64,000 nt of DNA from Hyaloscypha bicolor E (GCF_002865645.1 NW_020194521.1:248001-312000); one strand, 5' to 3'. Shown: positions 1 to 10,292, numbered from the stretch's first letter. Translations and numbers: made by a program. Notes: generated by a model not told the origin, from the letters alone.

Positions 1-567
1 GCAGAACAAGCCAAGCTAGATGTGAAAGTATTGCGCGTGAAGAAAGCAACCAAATTAGGATGAGTTGAGTACGTTGGGGGAACTTCAAATTTGACCCTCC
101 CTAGTTCGATTCACGTGTGATTTATGGTTATGTATTCTGCCGCGCGCAATGGCGATCTGCACGGGGCAGTGCACTCGGCCGAGCCCCAGCCTCCCTCACT
201 CAGCTCGGCCATTCAAAGCACGGACATGGCCGTCAAAAGTCGGGATAACATCAGATCATACCGTGTCCCGTGGTCTAATTTTGGATTTTCGACGTATATC
301 GTCCAATTAAAGGCTACCTGGCCCAGGCCCACCACAGGAAGCCTGTAGAAGCCTGGCGAAGCCGATTGTTACAGCGCTTGGGCGTTAGAGTGGATCTGCC
401 AAACGGTTGCTTCAGCCTACTTGTATTGCCCTGTAGGCACCATGCACCACTGCAATGAAAGGCCATTGCTCTCCTTGACTGGCTCCGGCTCATCACGCTT
501 TGGCCTTGCTTCATCAACGTCGACTTCGAGATCCTGGGCATCGCCGGCTTTGGATTCTCTATCGTGG
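1..567. other. Gene-island flank, no confident gene
   Basis: This stretch has normal base composition, unlike the rest of the window. On the minus strand about 310-560 a short frame reads as an acidic, gene-like peptide (motif DAQDLEVDVDEARPKR) but is broken by stops, and no start or family can be recognised. It may be the relic of a gene split by the small transposon at 570-1215. I see nothing else supportable here. Confidence 0.3.
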
Positions 568-569
568 TA

Positions 570-1215
570 CAGTCGATCCGATCCAAAAGCGACAAAACGG
601 TCGCCCTTTTATATCCATAATAACTTTTTAACCACAACCCCGAGTAATTAATACTAAGTGATGCGATTATAGAATAGAACCAGACGAAAAATACCTATTA
701 ATCAGATTTTTAATGCGATTTGTGGTTTATTAGTAATCGAGTTTTGAAGTGCACGGACGTTTCTTACTTTTTTGATTTCTGACCATACAAAACGCCAAAA
801 TATTTCACGAAAGTCACGTGTACCTAAGTAAATAATAAATTAAACTTAGACTTATAAGGTCTTATGAGGCTCCTTAAGCTTCTATAAGCTTAGTATATCT
901 AGTAAAAGCTTAAATTTTAAAAGTTACTACTAAAGAGAATATAAAGTATAAAAAGTTTATGATTTTAATCACGTGCAGCCTCGTATACTATACGAGATGT
1001 GATTTTTTACTCTTACAAAACGCCAAAATTTCTATGCGAGCTCGTATAAAAATGCTCACATGCTTTGTAACTTCTGTAATATTAAAGGTATTAAAAATCG
1101 GAGACCAAGGAAATAATTACTATAAGATATACGATAGTTCCGATTAATATGATTTATATCAATTAGTATTTTGGTAGACTTTTTTTTTTTTGTCGCTTTT
1201 GGATCGGATCGACTG
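570..1215. mobile_element. Non-autonomous TA-flanked TIR element (MITE or mariner remnant)
   Basis: The element is bounded by a perfect 28-bp terminal inverted repeat beginning CAGTCGATCCGATCC (570-597 and, inverted, 1188-1215). A TA dinucleotide lies directly outside each end (568-569 and 1216-1217), the target duplication of the Tc1/mariner superfamily. The 646-bp body is AT-rich, contains no transposase frame and looks RIP-affected, in contrast to the normal composition on both sides. Inside are two direct copies of a motif containing AAACGCCAAAAT (about 790 and 1018) and a short palindrome CTCGTATA-C-TATACGAG near 980-996. It is most likely a MITE or an internally deleted mariner. Confidence 0.8.
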
Positions 1216-1217
1216 TA

Positions 1218-1672
1218 TTAGCACCCACGACTGTTATTCTGGCGGAACTGGTTCTTGGCGTCTTTTCGTACAAGAACAACTTCGGCGATTAGGTATGAGA
1301 GACGAATCCTCTGACTGCGAAAGTGGGAATCTGTGTGCTAAGACGATATGGGCTGATATCCAGTCAGACACCGCATGAACATGAAAAGAACCTTATTACT
1401 GCTGCTCTGTATGTATTCGCAACTCGTCCTTGCTTTTGAGTGAATTTGGAGGTGGCTTACTGATTTGTGGATAGGTAGGTCAAATGTAGCAATGATGAAG
1501 TTGAGAAGCGGAGAGATACAGGGAAGAGAAGAAAATGAATTATAGAATTAAGTGGGGTGGTGGTATGCCTATTGTATAAATTTCTAATCAGAAAAGATCT
1601 ATCTAGATGAGATCCTAGAGTTTAATAAACAGTCGAAAGCGGAAGTGCTACCTTTGTCGCCTGATACTTAAT
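1218..1672. other. Intergenic region downstream of HET gene 1
   Basis: Unmutated sequence between the TIR element and the 3' end of the minus-strand HET gene. A 62-codon frame crosses the TIR and is not credible as a gene. The part next to 1672 should contain the 3' untranslated region and polyadenylation site of the HET gene. No motif beyond AT-rich patches can be singled out. Confidence 0.4.
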
Positions 1673-4051
1673 CTAGATAAGAGTAAAGGTCTCCCAGGAC
1701 AGATCTCCGACAGTGATACCCTCAGGCGGCGGAGAAAACATCATAGACTGCTTGTCGAGAAAAGCCTCCTCAAAATGCAATTTCTCAACTAAAACGGGCC
1801 CGACAGGACGATATGTCGTCCTCCCAGATGCTTGGAAGACTTTCATGACTGCCAATCCATTGACGCTCTGACCTGGCAGGAAATTGTCAGAAATATTGCC
1901 GTCCAGAACAATAGCTTCATATTCCCATTCCTCTGGGGGTGTAGGCCATGTATTTTGGAAGAAGATGCGATAAACGCATCGATCAGCAAAAGACCCCACA
2001 TACTTGACCTCTTTGTTATCAGCTTTTCTTGCCAGCTGCTGAGTGAGCAACCACCAATATGAAGTCAAGCCAGCATCTGTGCAATCCGCCGCCAGCGCCT
2101 CAATCCCGACCCTGTAAGACGATCTTGACATCAGTGTCTCAGGCGCCCAGGTGAAGTTCTCGATTGAAAGCTTAGGAGACTTCAAGAAAATGATATCTCG
2201 GGGCAGTTCGGCGACAATCTTTAAAGTTATGGCCATTCGTCGTTGTGCCAGCGCGCGGTTCTGCAACTCTAGCTCTGCTTTACAATTTTCGCAGAGATCT
2301 GACCACTGTATGAAAGGCTCATCATCGTCGACCTCTGCTGTGTTGCCTTCGGTCTCTTCCAAAAGTAGTGTAGCATCAATTCCAAGAACACCTGCTATCG
2401 CCAGGGTCTCATCCGTGTACCTAGCTGTACAACGCCAAGCAAGATCTCTACTCACGCTTGCAATGTTCCGTGTAGTAGAGCCAGTGCCTCGAAGACGCAG
2501 CAACTGTGATCCCAATGCCCGCCATACGTGACAGATACTGCTAGGAAGCGAAGAACGTCCGTATTTCATGATCTCAAGCGCATCTAACTTGTAAAGACCG
2601 TCAGAAAGCTTGAATATGAGCCGCTGTGCAAGCAGAGCCTCTTGGAAAGTCCAAAGCCGCTGCATCCAGCCCGAAGTGAATATTGCGCAAAATGTAACCT
2701 CTGAAGGGGAAGTTATGCTATGCAATTGTATTGTTTTGTCCAAGACCACTACTTCTGATGCGTTGAAATAAGTGGCATGCATCACGATGATGGCCTTTCG
2801 CCGAGCACTTCTTCGACTGGGTACACAGAGGGAGTCGATCCAGAAAGCTGGGTCGCGCACATTCATTACATCGCAAGCAACATCACGGAGGAAGGCAAAC
2901 TGGCACGCAGGAAGCCCCTCTTCTGTGGTACTCCCAATTCCGTCCACCCATACATGGGAGAAAGCAAGATAGTCTCCTTGCGTCTGTGTCGATCGGGCCG
3001 AAACAGAGATGGTGCCATCGTACTGAAAGTTAATGACAGGTATGTATCCCCGTTTCAAGATGTCCAAGGTCTTCTCTAAAGGAGGCTTTAGAAACCGACA
3101 ACCATGGCCATCACATCCTTGGCGATGCTTTATCTTATACTTCTCCCACGCAAAGTAATTCCGCTCACAAACACTTTCGGTGCATCTTTCGTGTTCCCTG
3201 CCCTCATTTCCTACCCAAACATTGAACGTCGTTAACCAGTCAATTGTAGATGCTCCAGCGCTTGACCCCAGGATTCTCAATGTGTAGGGGCACCAGCCAC
3301 GATCTTTGAGAATGGAAATTTGGCTCGAAAATTCAGAGTCTGGATAATGCCATGAAAGAGCCGATGGTACCTTTCCAAATGTTGTCAGCCTCGCACAGTC
3401 TATTGCCTCTCCAAGACGAATGATTGAAGGTACAATGGGTGTAAACGTCTTTCCAAACCCTGGATAGGAAGCCTCCATGTGTCTGTAGAAATATTTCTGG
3501 TCACGATCGGCATATATATTCATACGCTTGATCCAATCGCTAACGAGTCCCAAAGAGTTGAGTATTCTTAAGTTCATAGCCTCTTTTTGGACCTCGTTTT
3601 CGAGTCTGATCTTGAAAATCCAAGCTTGTAGGCAGAAATGAAGGTTCCGGCTATATAAATATGCTACTGCACTTTTGTCTGTTCGTACAACGTACGATGG
3701 AGATACCGGCTTGTCAATAACGGATTCCAAGAGGCCTATGTAAAACCAGCTCTGGAGCATGGCGACGACTCGATTGGCGATCGAATGTCCATCTAAACTG
3801 GCCAAGGAGGCATGGGATTCTCGAAGATTTCCCTGCCAAATCTCTTGATAATTCCATCCGCGTCGTCTCGGATATAGTTCCAAATCTAAAGAAGTCGCGG
3901 CATTTTGATGATCAAATCCCAGCCATGGTGTTAGAGGTGGTTGGAATGGAATTACGTCCGACTCGTAGGTCCAATCAGTTGCCAGAGTCAGATTTCTAGA
4001 TGCCGTTACAACGCCCTGCGGTCCTTGTGGGATAAAGACCAGGTGTTCCAT
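1673..4051 (-). CDS. HET-domain protein (heterokaryon incompatibility-like), 792 aa
   Basis: A single uninterrupted 792-codon frame. Residues about 360-490 show the three blocks of the fungal HET domain: YLAFSHVW (361-368), FWIDSLCVP (403-411) and GWMQRLWTFQEALLAQ (461-476). A cysteine cluster precedes them (C290, C295, C313, C317, pattern CTESVC...GCDGHGC), as in many long HET proteins. The C-terminal part has the motifs ARYTDETLAIAGVLG (about 542-556) and IIFLKSPKL (about 620-628). HET proteins take part in allorecognition and induce cell death when incompatible partners meet; that role is known for the family and only inferred here. The start MEHLVFIPQG is the first Met of the frame and resembles the proposed start of the neighbouring paralogue. 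No signal peptide or membrane segment is evident. The gene faces away from its paralogue, and its codons show no RIP damage. Confidence 0.93.
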   Translation of the reverse strand: MEHLVFIPQGPQGVVTASRNLTLATDWTYESDVIPFQPPLTPWLGFDHQNAATSLDLELYPRRRGWNYQEIWQGNLRESHASLASLDGHSIANRVVAMLQSWFYIGLLESVIDKPVSPSYVVRTDKSAVAYLYSRNLHFCLQAWIFKIRLENEVQKEAMNLRILNSLGLVSDWIKRMNIYADRDQKYFYRHMEASYPGFGKTFTPIVPSIIRLGEAIDCARLTTFGKVPSALSWHYPDSEFSSQISILKDRGWCPYTLRILGSSAGASTIDWLTTFNVWVGNEGREHERCTESVCERNYFAWEKYKIKHRQGCDGHGCRFLKPPLEKTLDILKRGYIPVINFQYDGTISVSARSTQTQGDYLAFSHVWVDGIGSTTEEGLPACQFAFLRDVACDVMNVRDPAFWIDSLCVPSRRSARRKAIIVMHATYFNASEVVVLDKTIQLHSITSPSEVTFCAIFTSGWMQRLWTFQEALLAQRLIFKLSDGLYKLDALEIMKYGRSSLPSSICHVWRALGSQLLRLRGTGSTTRNIASVSRDLAWRCTARYTDETLAIAGVLGIDATLLLEETEGNTAEVDDDEPFIQWSDLCENCKAELELQNRALAQRRMAITLKIVAELPRDIIFLKSPKLSIENFTWAPETLMSRSSYRVGIEALAADCTDAGLTSYWWLLTQQLARKADNKEVKYVGSFADRCVYRIFFQNTWPTPPEEWEYEAIVLDGNISDNFLPGQSVNGLAVMKVFQASGRTTYRPVGPVLVEKLHFEEAFLDKQSMMFSPPPEGITVGDLSWETFTLI

Positions 4052-4428
4052 ATTAACAGCTTCATAGATATCTCGATCAATTCAAACTAGAAAGAAACTA
4101 TAATATCGTACTGTAGCAAGGCATCAGGTAAGAAAGGTGCTCATAGCAGCATCTACACTGCTTATATGCCGTTCTTTTTGTTGGGCAGATATCAGGCAGA
4201 CCTGCGTACGAAGCATTCGCGGCCTGATGCAGGATTTCCTTTTAGCTGGTCTCGCTTGTGTGAGCACGATTGAAAGGGCAACCATGAATGTTAGGGTTGA
4301 CACGTCGCTAAAATCTTTGCAGGCGAGCCTATTAGGAAATAGAAACAAGATTACGTGGCTGCCTTCCACAACCGCATATCTGAGAGCTCTGCTTGCTGGT
4401 TTCCGCGCTCCATGCAATCGAGCCGATT
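4052..4428. promoter_or_regulatory. Bidirectional intergenic region between two divergent HET genes
   Basis: The 377 bp between the two start codons must hold both core promoters, because the genes are transcribed outward from here. Short overlapping frames on both strands are not credible genes. I see no clear TATA box or repeated operator. Shared upstream sequence in a paralogous pair would permit co-regulation, which is an inference from layout only. Confidence 0.5.
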
Positions 4429-7146
4429 ATGGACCACATCCCGAAAACACATAACCATTCATATGTGGTTGAAATTCCGATCTACGACTCTGCCATTGCC
4501 TACCGGGAAGAACCACTCGGGTTCCAAGGCTTCAAGGACTTTCCTCGCAGCCTCGGGTACAATCTCGAGGAGCTAGAACTTTGTTCCAGCGAGCTGATTC
4601 TCCCCTGTGACTTGCTTCAGTCCTGGTTGTTCTTTGGTCTTTTAACGGAGATATTCGGTGGGCCTGCAACTCAATACAAACATGAAGACTTCATCAGAAC
4701 GGATGCGTCAGGACGCCGGATGGCGTGTACGGAAATGCTCGACAAATACGCGCTGTACTGGACGGCTATGAGATGCCATGAGGATAGGGAAGTTGTGGTA
4801 CGCCACGCACGGGACGTCGACAGCTGCCTGCGACTTACAAACACTGTGCTAAATGTTGTTGCTACTTCGCTGAAGGTTACGCCTGGCGAGGATGTGTGGG
4901 CCGCGGCAATGAATGCCCTAGTCCTGTCCCTCATGACTCTCGGCGAATATCTCTGCAGTGTGCGCGAAGGTATCATCAGATACAAAGAAGCTGGAACCCT
5001 TGAGCTCACAACACTCAAATGGCATTTGCCATTAATCGAAAAAACCTTAGAGAAGGACTGGTGTGTTGGGGAGATATCAATGTTGAAAAAGTGGAATGGT
5101 TTGACGTGTTTGTTCTATCTCACTACGATTGGACGAAAACTTCTTGGGAAGGGGCACTCGACATGTACCGAGCAAGGTGGATGCCAGGCACTTCAGATCG
5201 ACTTTACTACTTACAAAACTGCGCATTTGGGCGATTGTGCCTGCAATAGGAGAGTTGGACCCTCACCAAATGAGATTGCAACCATCATCAGTAGCGGCCA
5301 AGTTCCACTCGTCGCTAGCGTCTCATCAGATCTAAATCAGGCAACCGGGCTCAGAGTTTTTGCCTCTGGGCTTAATGGACCTTCACGAGCCACTTATGTT
5401 GCTATAAGTCATGTCTGGTCGGATGGTCTGGGCAATAATGAAGGGAATTGGCTCAATGAGTGTATGTTCACACATATCCAGAATCTAGTCAATGCTCTTC
5501 ACGGTTCAGCGGATTTTCCCGTTCCATTTTGGATGGATACTCTTTGTATTCCCAAGAGTTCGACGTTCAACGCTGTGAAGCAGCTAGCTCTAGCACAAAT
5601 GGCCGACATCTACAGATCAGCAGACAAAGTTCTCGTTCTGGATAGCTCTTTGCAAGCAGTGAGTTGCGCCGACATTTCTTGGGTAGAGATGAATATGCGT
5701 GTTGGATACTGTCCATGGTCAACACGGGTTTGGACGTTGCAGGAAGGCAGACTGGCCCGAGAAGCTTACATCCAGTTCAAGGACAAACCTGTTAACCTTA
5801 CCGACCTGCAAAAATCGGCTGAGCTGAATGACAATTTTCAACTACTTTCGAACCTCTTAGGTGAATGCGATAAGCATCATCTGATGGAGAATCCCTCGGC
5901 AAGACGTCTGATTGCAGCGGTGGCAACGTACCAAGCTCCCGAAGATATGATCGAAATGTCGATGAAGAGCTCTTTCGAAGACACTGACGAGGAAGAGCTT
6001 CATCAACATGCAGTCCAAACCATAAAACGGAATGCACCTTTAGAAAAATTGAAAACGACATGGTTACCTTGGCTAAGAGAAGTAGAGCCAGACGCAAAAG
6101 AGACCTCTGCAGATGAAGATCTCCGAAATCGAATCTTTGTGTACTTTCCGAGTCCTGTAGCCGGTCATAGTGTGGCTGCAATCAATAGAATCCGTGGCTG
6201 GGGCTACGCCCACCTTGCTAACGCGCGGAGCAAAACCAATTCTACGGGGTATGTCCAGGGTTACCGCCCGTGTGAATTATTTCTCGACGTTTGCAAAGGT
6301 TTTCAAGGGAGGACGACTAGTAGAACAGAGGACGAGACTATTTGCTTGGGCCTGCTGCTACAAACAGAAATGAAAGACCTCTTGGCAATTAAACCCATAC
6401 CATGGGGACAGAAAGACTTCCTGATTAAGTTAGACTCTTGGAAATGCATTCGCTTTGTTCTCAGCATGTTCGGTGTAGATATTCAGAAGTGGATTGGATC
6501 GTGTCACGAGGAGCGAACGAAGCTGTTGTATCGACAAATGGTCGAAGTCCCCACGACAATTATTTTCTGGAATTCTCCACGACTTCAATCCGATGGGTGG
6601 AAATGGGCACCTCGATCGATTCTGTATAAAGACTTAGAGTTCAAGATATTCGAGCCTAGGGACTGTTTCAAACGTGGCATCGTGACGAACAGAGGTCTTA
6701 CTGTCCAGCTTCCAGGTTTCAAACTTAGTCAGTTATCTCACGACCATGAGGCTCTGAATATGACGACCACTTGCGATGACGATGAGACTAGATTTGCCAA
6801 TACTACTCTCGTGATACATACCCACGACGAAGCTAGCGACAATCTCAGACCTTGGAGACGAGGTTGGCTGCGAGTGAGATTTCGAAAAATCATCGGTTCG
6901 GATTTCAACACCCAGGGGTTATCGTGGGCTAGTCTCGTGAAAAGCGGAGCCATTGACAACTTAGCAATTCTGATTTCGGAGGAGGGAGCATTGGTGGAGA
7001 TGTATGGGAAAGAAGAGGAATGCAACTTCGCTCATCATGTTGCTCTGATAGAAAGAGCAATCCCAAGGTCTGGACAAGAGAGAGATCAAATAGAAGTCCA
7101 TTGTTTTGGTGAGTATTTTGAGATAGGAACCTGGTGCATAGGATAG
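4429..7146 (+). CDS. HET-domain protein, paralogue of the divergent neighbour, about 905 aa
   Basis: One uninterrupted frame. The first ATG is at 4393, but the Met at 4429 (MDHIPKTHNH) is preferred because it resembles the start of the paralogue (MEHLVFIPQG); the choice is an inference. In numbering from 4429, the HET domain spans about 322-453 with YVAISHVW, FWMDTLCIP and WSTRVWTLQEGRLARE. A cysteine cluster (CTEQGGC...HLGDCAC, about 246-272) precedes it. Shared with the neighbour are LLQSWLFFGLL and IRTD in the N-terminal third, RTEDETICLGLLL (about 632-644) and TIIFWNSPRL (about 709-718), so the two arose by duplication and inversion. The family's role is non-self recognition with programmed cell death. 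There are no introns and no RIP damage, although the AT-rich block starts only about 1.3 kb downstream. Confidence 0.93.
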   Translation: MDHIPKTHNHSYVVEIPIYDSAIAYREEPLGFQGFKDFPRSLGYNLEELELCSSELILPCDLLQSWLFFGLLTEIFGGPATQYKHEDFIRTDASGRRMACTEMLDKYALYWTAMRCHEDREVVVRHARDVDSCLRLTNTVLNVVATSLKVTPGEDVWAAAMNALVLSLMTLGEYLCSVREGIIRYKEAGTLELTTLKWHLPLIEKTLEKDWCVGEISMLKKWNGLTCLFYLTTIGRKLLGKGHSTCTEQGGCQALQIDFTTYKTAHLGDCACNRRVGPSPNEIATIISSGQVPLVASVSSDLNQATGLRVFASGLNGPSRATYVAISHVWSDGLGNNEGNWLNECMFTHIQNLVNALHGSADFPVPFWMDTLCIPKSSTFNAVKQLALAQMADIYRSADKVLVLDSSLQAVSCADISWVEMNMRVGYCPWSTRVWTLQEGRLAREAYIQFKDKPVNLTDLQKSAELNDNFQLLSNLLGECDKHHLMENPSARRLIAAVATYQAPEDMIEMSMKSSFEDTDEEELHQHAVQTIKRNAPLEKLKTTWLPWLREVEPDAKETSADEDLRNRIFVYFPSPVAGHSVAAINRIRGWGYAHLANARSKTNSTGYVQGYRPCELFLDVCKGFQGRTTSRTEDETICLGLLLQTEMKDLLAIKPIPWGQKDFLIKLDSWKCIRFVLSMFGVDIQKWIGSCHEERTKLLYRQMVEVPTTIIFWNSPRLQSDGWKWAPRSILYKDLEFKIFEPRDCFKRGIVTNRGLTVQLPGFKLSQLSHDHEALNMTTTCDDDETRFANTTLVIHTHDEASDNLRPWRRGWLRVRFRKIIGSDFNTQGLSWASLVKSGAIDNLAILISEEGALVEMYGKEEECNFAHHVALIERAIPRSGQERDQIEVHCFGEYFEIGTWCIG

Positions 7147-8509
7147 CGAGGACGGAACGGAACAGCATAGTACAGAAAATTAAGGCTTGGGCTTCAGTTT
7201 GCTAAGGGGCTTTATTTTACGCTGGTCGGATTGAGATATCGCTTTCTATTGATCTACCTTTACTCAATTCTCCGCGTGGGTTAGGATGGCAAATCCCAAA
7301 AGGAGTATCCGCAGACGTGATCTGGTCCTAACGACGGACATTAATAGCGCTGATCGTAGCTGAGAGCAGTCGATCGAAAAATTCCTGCGAATGGTCTGTA
7401 AAACGGGCGGTAAGCCAAGGTCGTCTATCAATCTCGCAGTATGACCTTCATATTCAGAGGCGAGTAAGATCTCTCCACCCATTGACAAATTGGTCAGCTA
7501 ACCCATCTCTTGATTAAAGCTATGTTCACAATCAGATGGCTTAACAATTCTCTATGCAGTTTTCAAGCTTCATCGTCATATTCGTGGTACATAAGCAGGC
7601 GCATATTGTCTCAATAGGTTGCATGGGTAGAGTGTCAAATTTGCTATTTTCCAAGAGTCAAATATTAATCTCATTTAATCTTTCAATATTAGAAAGGGGG
7701 GTAGAGGTAGAGGATTTATGAGCTTTAACTATATATAGAATTGTCTATATAGCGATAAGATATCCTGAACAAGCTTAGCAAGCTGGCAGGTGTCAGAGAA
7801 TATTGGCACAAGCCCCACTATATTAATCCAACAAAGAAGAAATTATGCTCAACAAGAATTGCTTTGATGAAGCGCGGAGCTGCAGACTTGCGGTGAAACT
7901 CCAATATTGTGGCCTATGCATTGCAGCCTAGCAAACCCTGTTGAGTGTACGGTCATGTGGCATGAGCGCTTTTCACTAGCTACTCTGCATTTGATGTTCT
8001 GTCTTTCTATTATAATAAATATCTATTTGTCCTTGATTTGTATTCCATTAGTCGTTAATATAACTAAGGGTCTCTAACCCCCTAGAAAACCCTAGACAAT
8101 TACACTCCCAAGAATACTTGCTTCCTTATATAAAATAAGAAGCAATCCTAAATATAAGTAGTAAGTAGATATAAAAACCAGAATTAGTATGGCTTTAAAA
8201 GTTAATAAGGAATATCTCACGGATAAGCGTGCTTGAAGCTTTATAAAGATAATTCCTTTATAATATTAGCCTAATAAGCTTTTGTAATTTAATGTATTAT
8301 TAGTAAATATAAATATTATCTTAATTTCTCTTAAAGCAAGACTAGTAGTCTCTAAAAAAATTAATTATATTAAATAATAAACTAGTCTAATTAAGTAAGA
8401 TTCTTGCTTTAGTATTACTTTAGTAAGCTTTTTTCCTTAAAAATAAGATAATACTAGAGCTAGATTTTTATTTAATTAGGTTAGCTTATTATATATTACA
8501 AATATATAT
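7147..8509. other. Intergenic transition from gene island to AT-rich block
   Basis: Composition declines gradually: it is normal to about 8.1 kb and increasingly AT-rich from 8.1 to 8.5 kb. A 74-codon minus frame at 7264-7488 (starts MSMGGEILLAS) has no recognisable domain and may be chance or a gene relic. A purine-rich patch (AAAGGGGGGTAGAGG) lies near 7693. No RNA gene or transposon end could be identified. Confidence 0.4.
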
Positions 8510-8640
8510 TGTTACGTGGCACCAGTCACGTGGTGCCACTGCACGTGACTTAGCGTGTAGCCAGTGCTTTTAGCCCGGCACACAGCCTTTAGCTCAATTC
8601 AAGCTCTTTACCACTACTGCAATATCACCTTATCGTGACA
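8510..8640 (+). mobile_element. 131-bp solo-LTR-like element, copy 1 (not mutated by RIP)
   Basis: The element begins TGTTACGTGG and ends TATCGTGACA, giving near-inverted ends (TGTTACG/CGTGACA) of the TG...CA type. The 5-mer TATAT lies on both sides, though within TA-rich sequence. Two RIP-mutated copies occur at 60046-60157 and, split, at 29699-29716 plus 60963-61079; both have their own 5-bp target duplications, which confirms the boundaries. It contains overlapping palindromes: GGCACCA...TGGTGCC, and GTCACGTG...CACGTGAC with an E-box-like CACGTG core. There is no coding capacity. It is best read as a solo LTR of a short-LTR family or a MITE-like element. It retains many CpA and TpG sites although it borders RIP-degraded DNA. 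Confidence 0.75.
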
Positions 8641-9502
8641 TATATATATATATATATATTAATTAAAGTAATTATAAATATTTATAACTAGCTTAATTAA
8701 TAATTAATAATTAAATTTAATTTATTAATTTAATTTAATTATTTCTTATATTAGAAACTATTATATTATAAGTTTTTTATAAAAGTACTTTAATATAATA
8801 ATTACTTTTAAAATTCTTAAAATATAAGTTTTTAATTCTTTATATATATATATTTTTTAAATAAAACAACCCGGTTTTCTTAGTTTTTATTATATTTTTA
8901 TATAGAATAAATAAGAAATCTTAATAATAAGATTAAGAAATTTATAAATAAGGACTATAACTTTTTTATATTTGTATTATAATATAATAAATAATAAAAA
9001 TTCTTATATAATTAAAATTTCTTAATATATAAATATTTATTAGTTATTTTTATAACCTCGAATTTTATTTTAATAATAATTAGCCTCTTATTTCTTAAAT
9101 AACTTAATATTTTAAAATAAAGCTTTTATTTAATTTCCTTATTTATTCTTTTATAACTAATTAATATATTTTTAGTTTATATTTATTTTAATTTATTTAT
9201 TATTATTTATTATTCTTATAATTTTTTATTTACTCTTACTTTATATTATAAGTATTTTATTATTAGAATTTAATAAATTAAATCTTTATATAATAATATT
9301 AAGCTAAAATTAATTAATTATAATTTTATTATATTCTTTTTCTTTTAGCCTTAAGTTTAATTCTTTTATATTTACTCTATTTATAATTTAAAGTATATTT
9401 ATTTTAATTAAATTAAATATATATATTAAATTTATTTTCGATTTTTTAAATTATAATTATAATTTATATATATATTATTATTTAAAAAACACTTAATTAA
9501 TA
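8641..9502. other. AT-rich RIP-degraded sequence
   Basis: It starts with a (TA)n run and continues as nearly pure A/T with sporadic CCGG or CG. There is no frame, and no paired terminus could be assigned. A CCGGTTTTCTTAG motif near 8872 loosely resembles the TIR at 9503 and may be another degraded end. Confidence 0.5.
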
Positions 9503-10200
9503 GCCGGTTCTCTTTTTATTATATTTTATTTATAATCGAAAAAGGCAAGTATTTTATTTAATTAAGTATTTTACCGAGATTTATTTAGTACTTAATTTTT
9601 AATATTAAATATATTTATAATAAAATTAAAAATTTAAGCTTTCTAGAATTATATAAAATCGGTATTTGCCTTTATATTACTTTTAGTATTTAATAAGTTT
9701 TAGTAAATAAAAGAAAGTAGTTTAAAGTTTATATATTATTTTTTTATTAATATATTTATTTTTATTAATAAAGGTATTTAGTATTTCTCTCTAATTAAAG
9801 GCTAAATTATAAAGAAATATTATAAACTAGTAAATTACAAGTTATAAATTAGGATAAAAGTTCTTTTTATAATAAGCTTATTTAATTATTATAAGGTTTT
9901 TATTAAATTCGCGAATTAGTACTATATTCTTATAAGCTTAAATATTAATAATAAGTATCTTTTTAATTTTATAAAAAGTTTCTTTATTATTCTTTTTCTT
10001 CTTTTCTTTAATTTTAATATAAAGCTTTATTATATTTATAAATAAGCTCTTTTAATATAAGCTTTTATAAGACTTTGCTTTTTAATTATATTTCTTATAA
10101 AGCTTTATTTAAAGAGTCTAGTACTTTATTATTTAGAGATAATTCTTTTAATAATAACCTTTTAAGTTTTTCTTAAATTATTTAAAAAATTTATAAAATT

Positions 10201-10292
10201 ATAATTTATAAGTATATAATTTATAAGTATATATTTTACAAGTATATAATTTATAAGTATATAATTTATAAGTATATAATTTATAAGTATAT
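10201..10292. repeat. 15-bp tandem repeat, about six units
   Basis: The unit ATAATTTATAAGTAT is repeated head to tail about six times with one variant unit (TATTTTACAAGTAT). It is a minisatellite inside the degraded TIR element. Confidence 0.85.

Noticed and set aside
7264..7488. 74-aa minus-strand frame
   Set aside because: No recognisable domain, neighbour or start signal; kept only as a note in the intergenic entry.
8040..8100. CCCTAG/TAACCCC-like bases resembling telomere repeats
   Set aside because: Only isolated, irregular units; no TTAGGG array on either strand.
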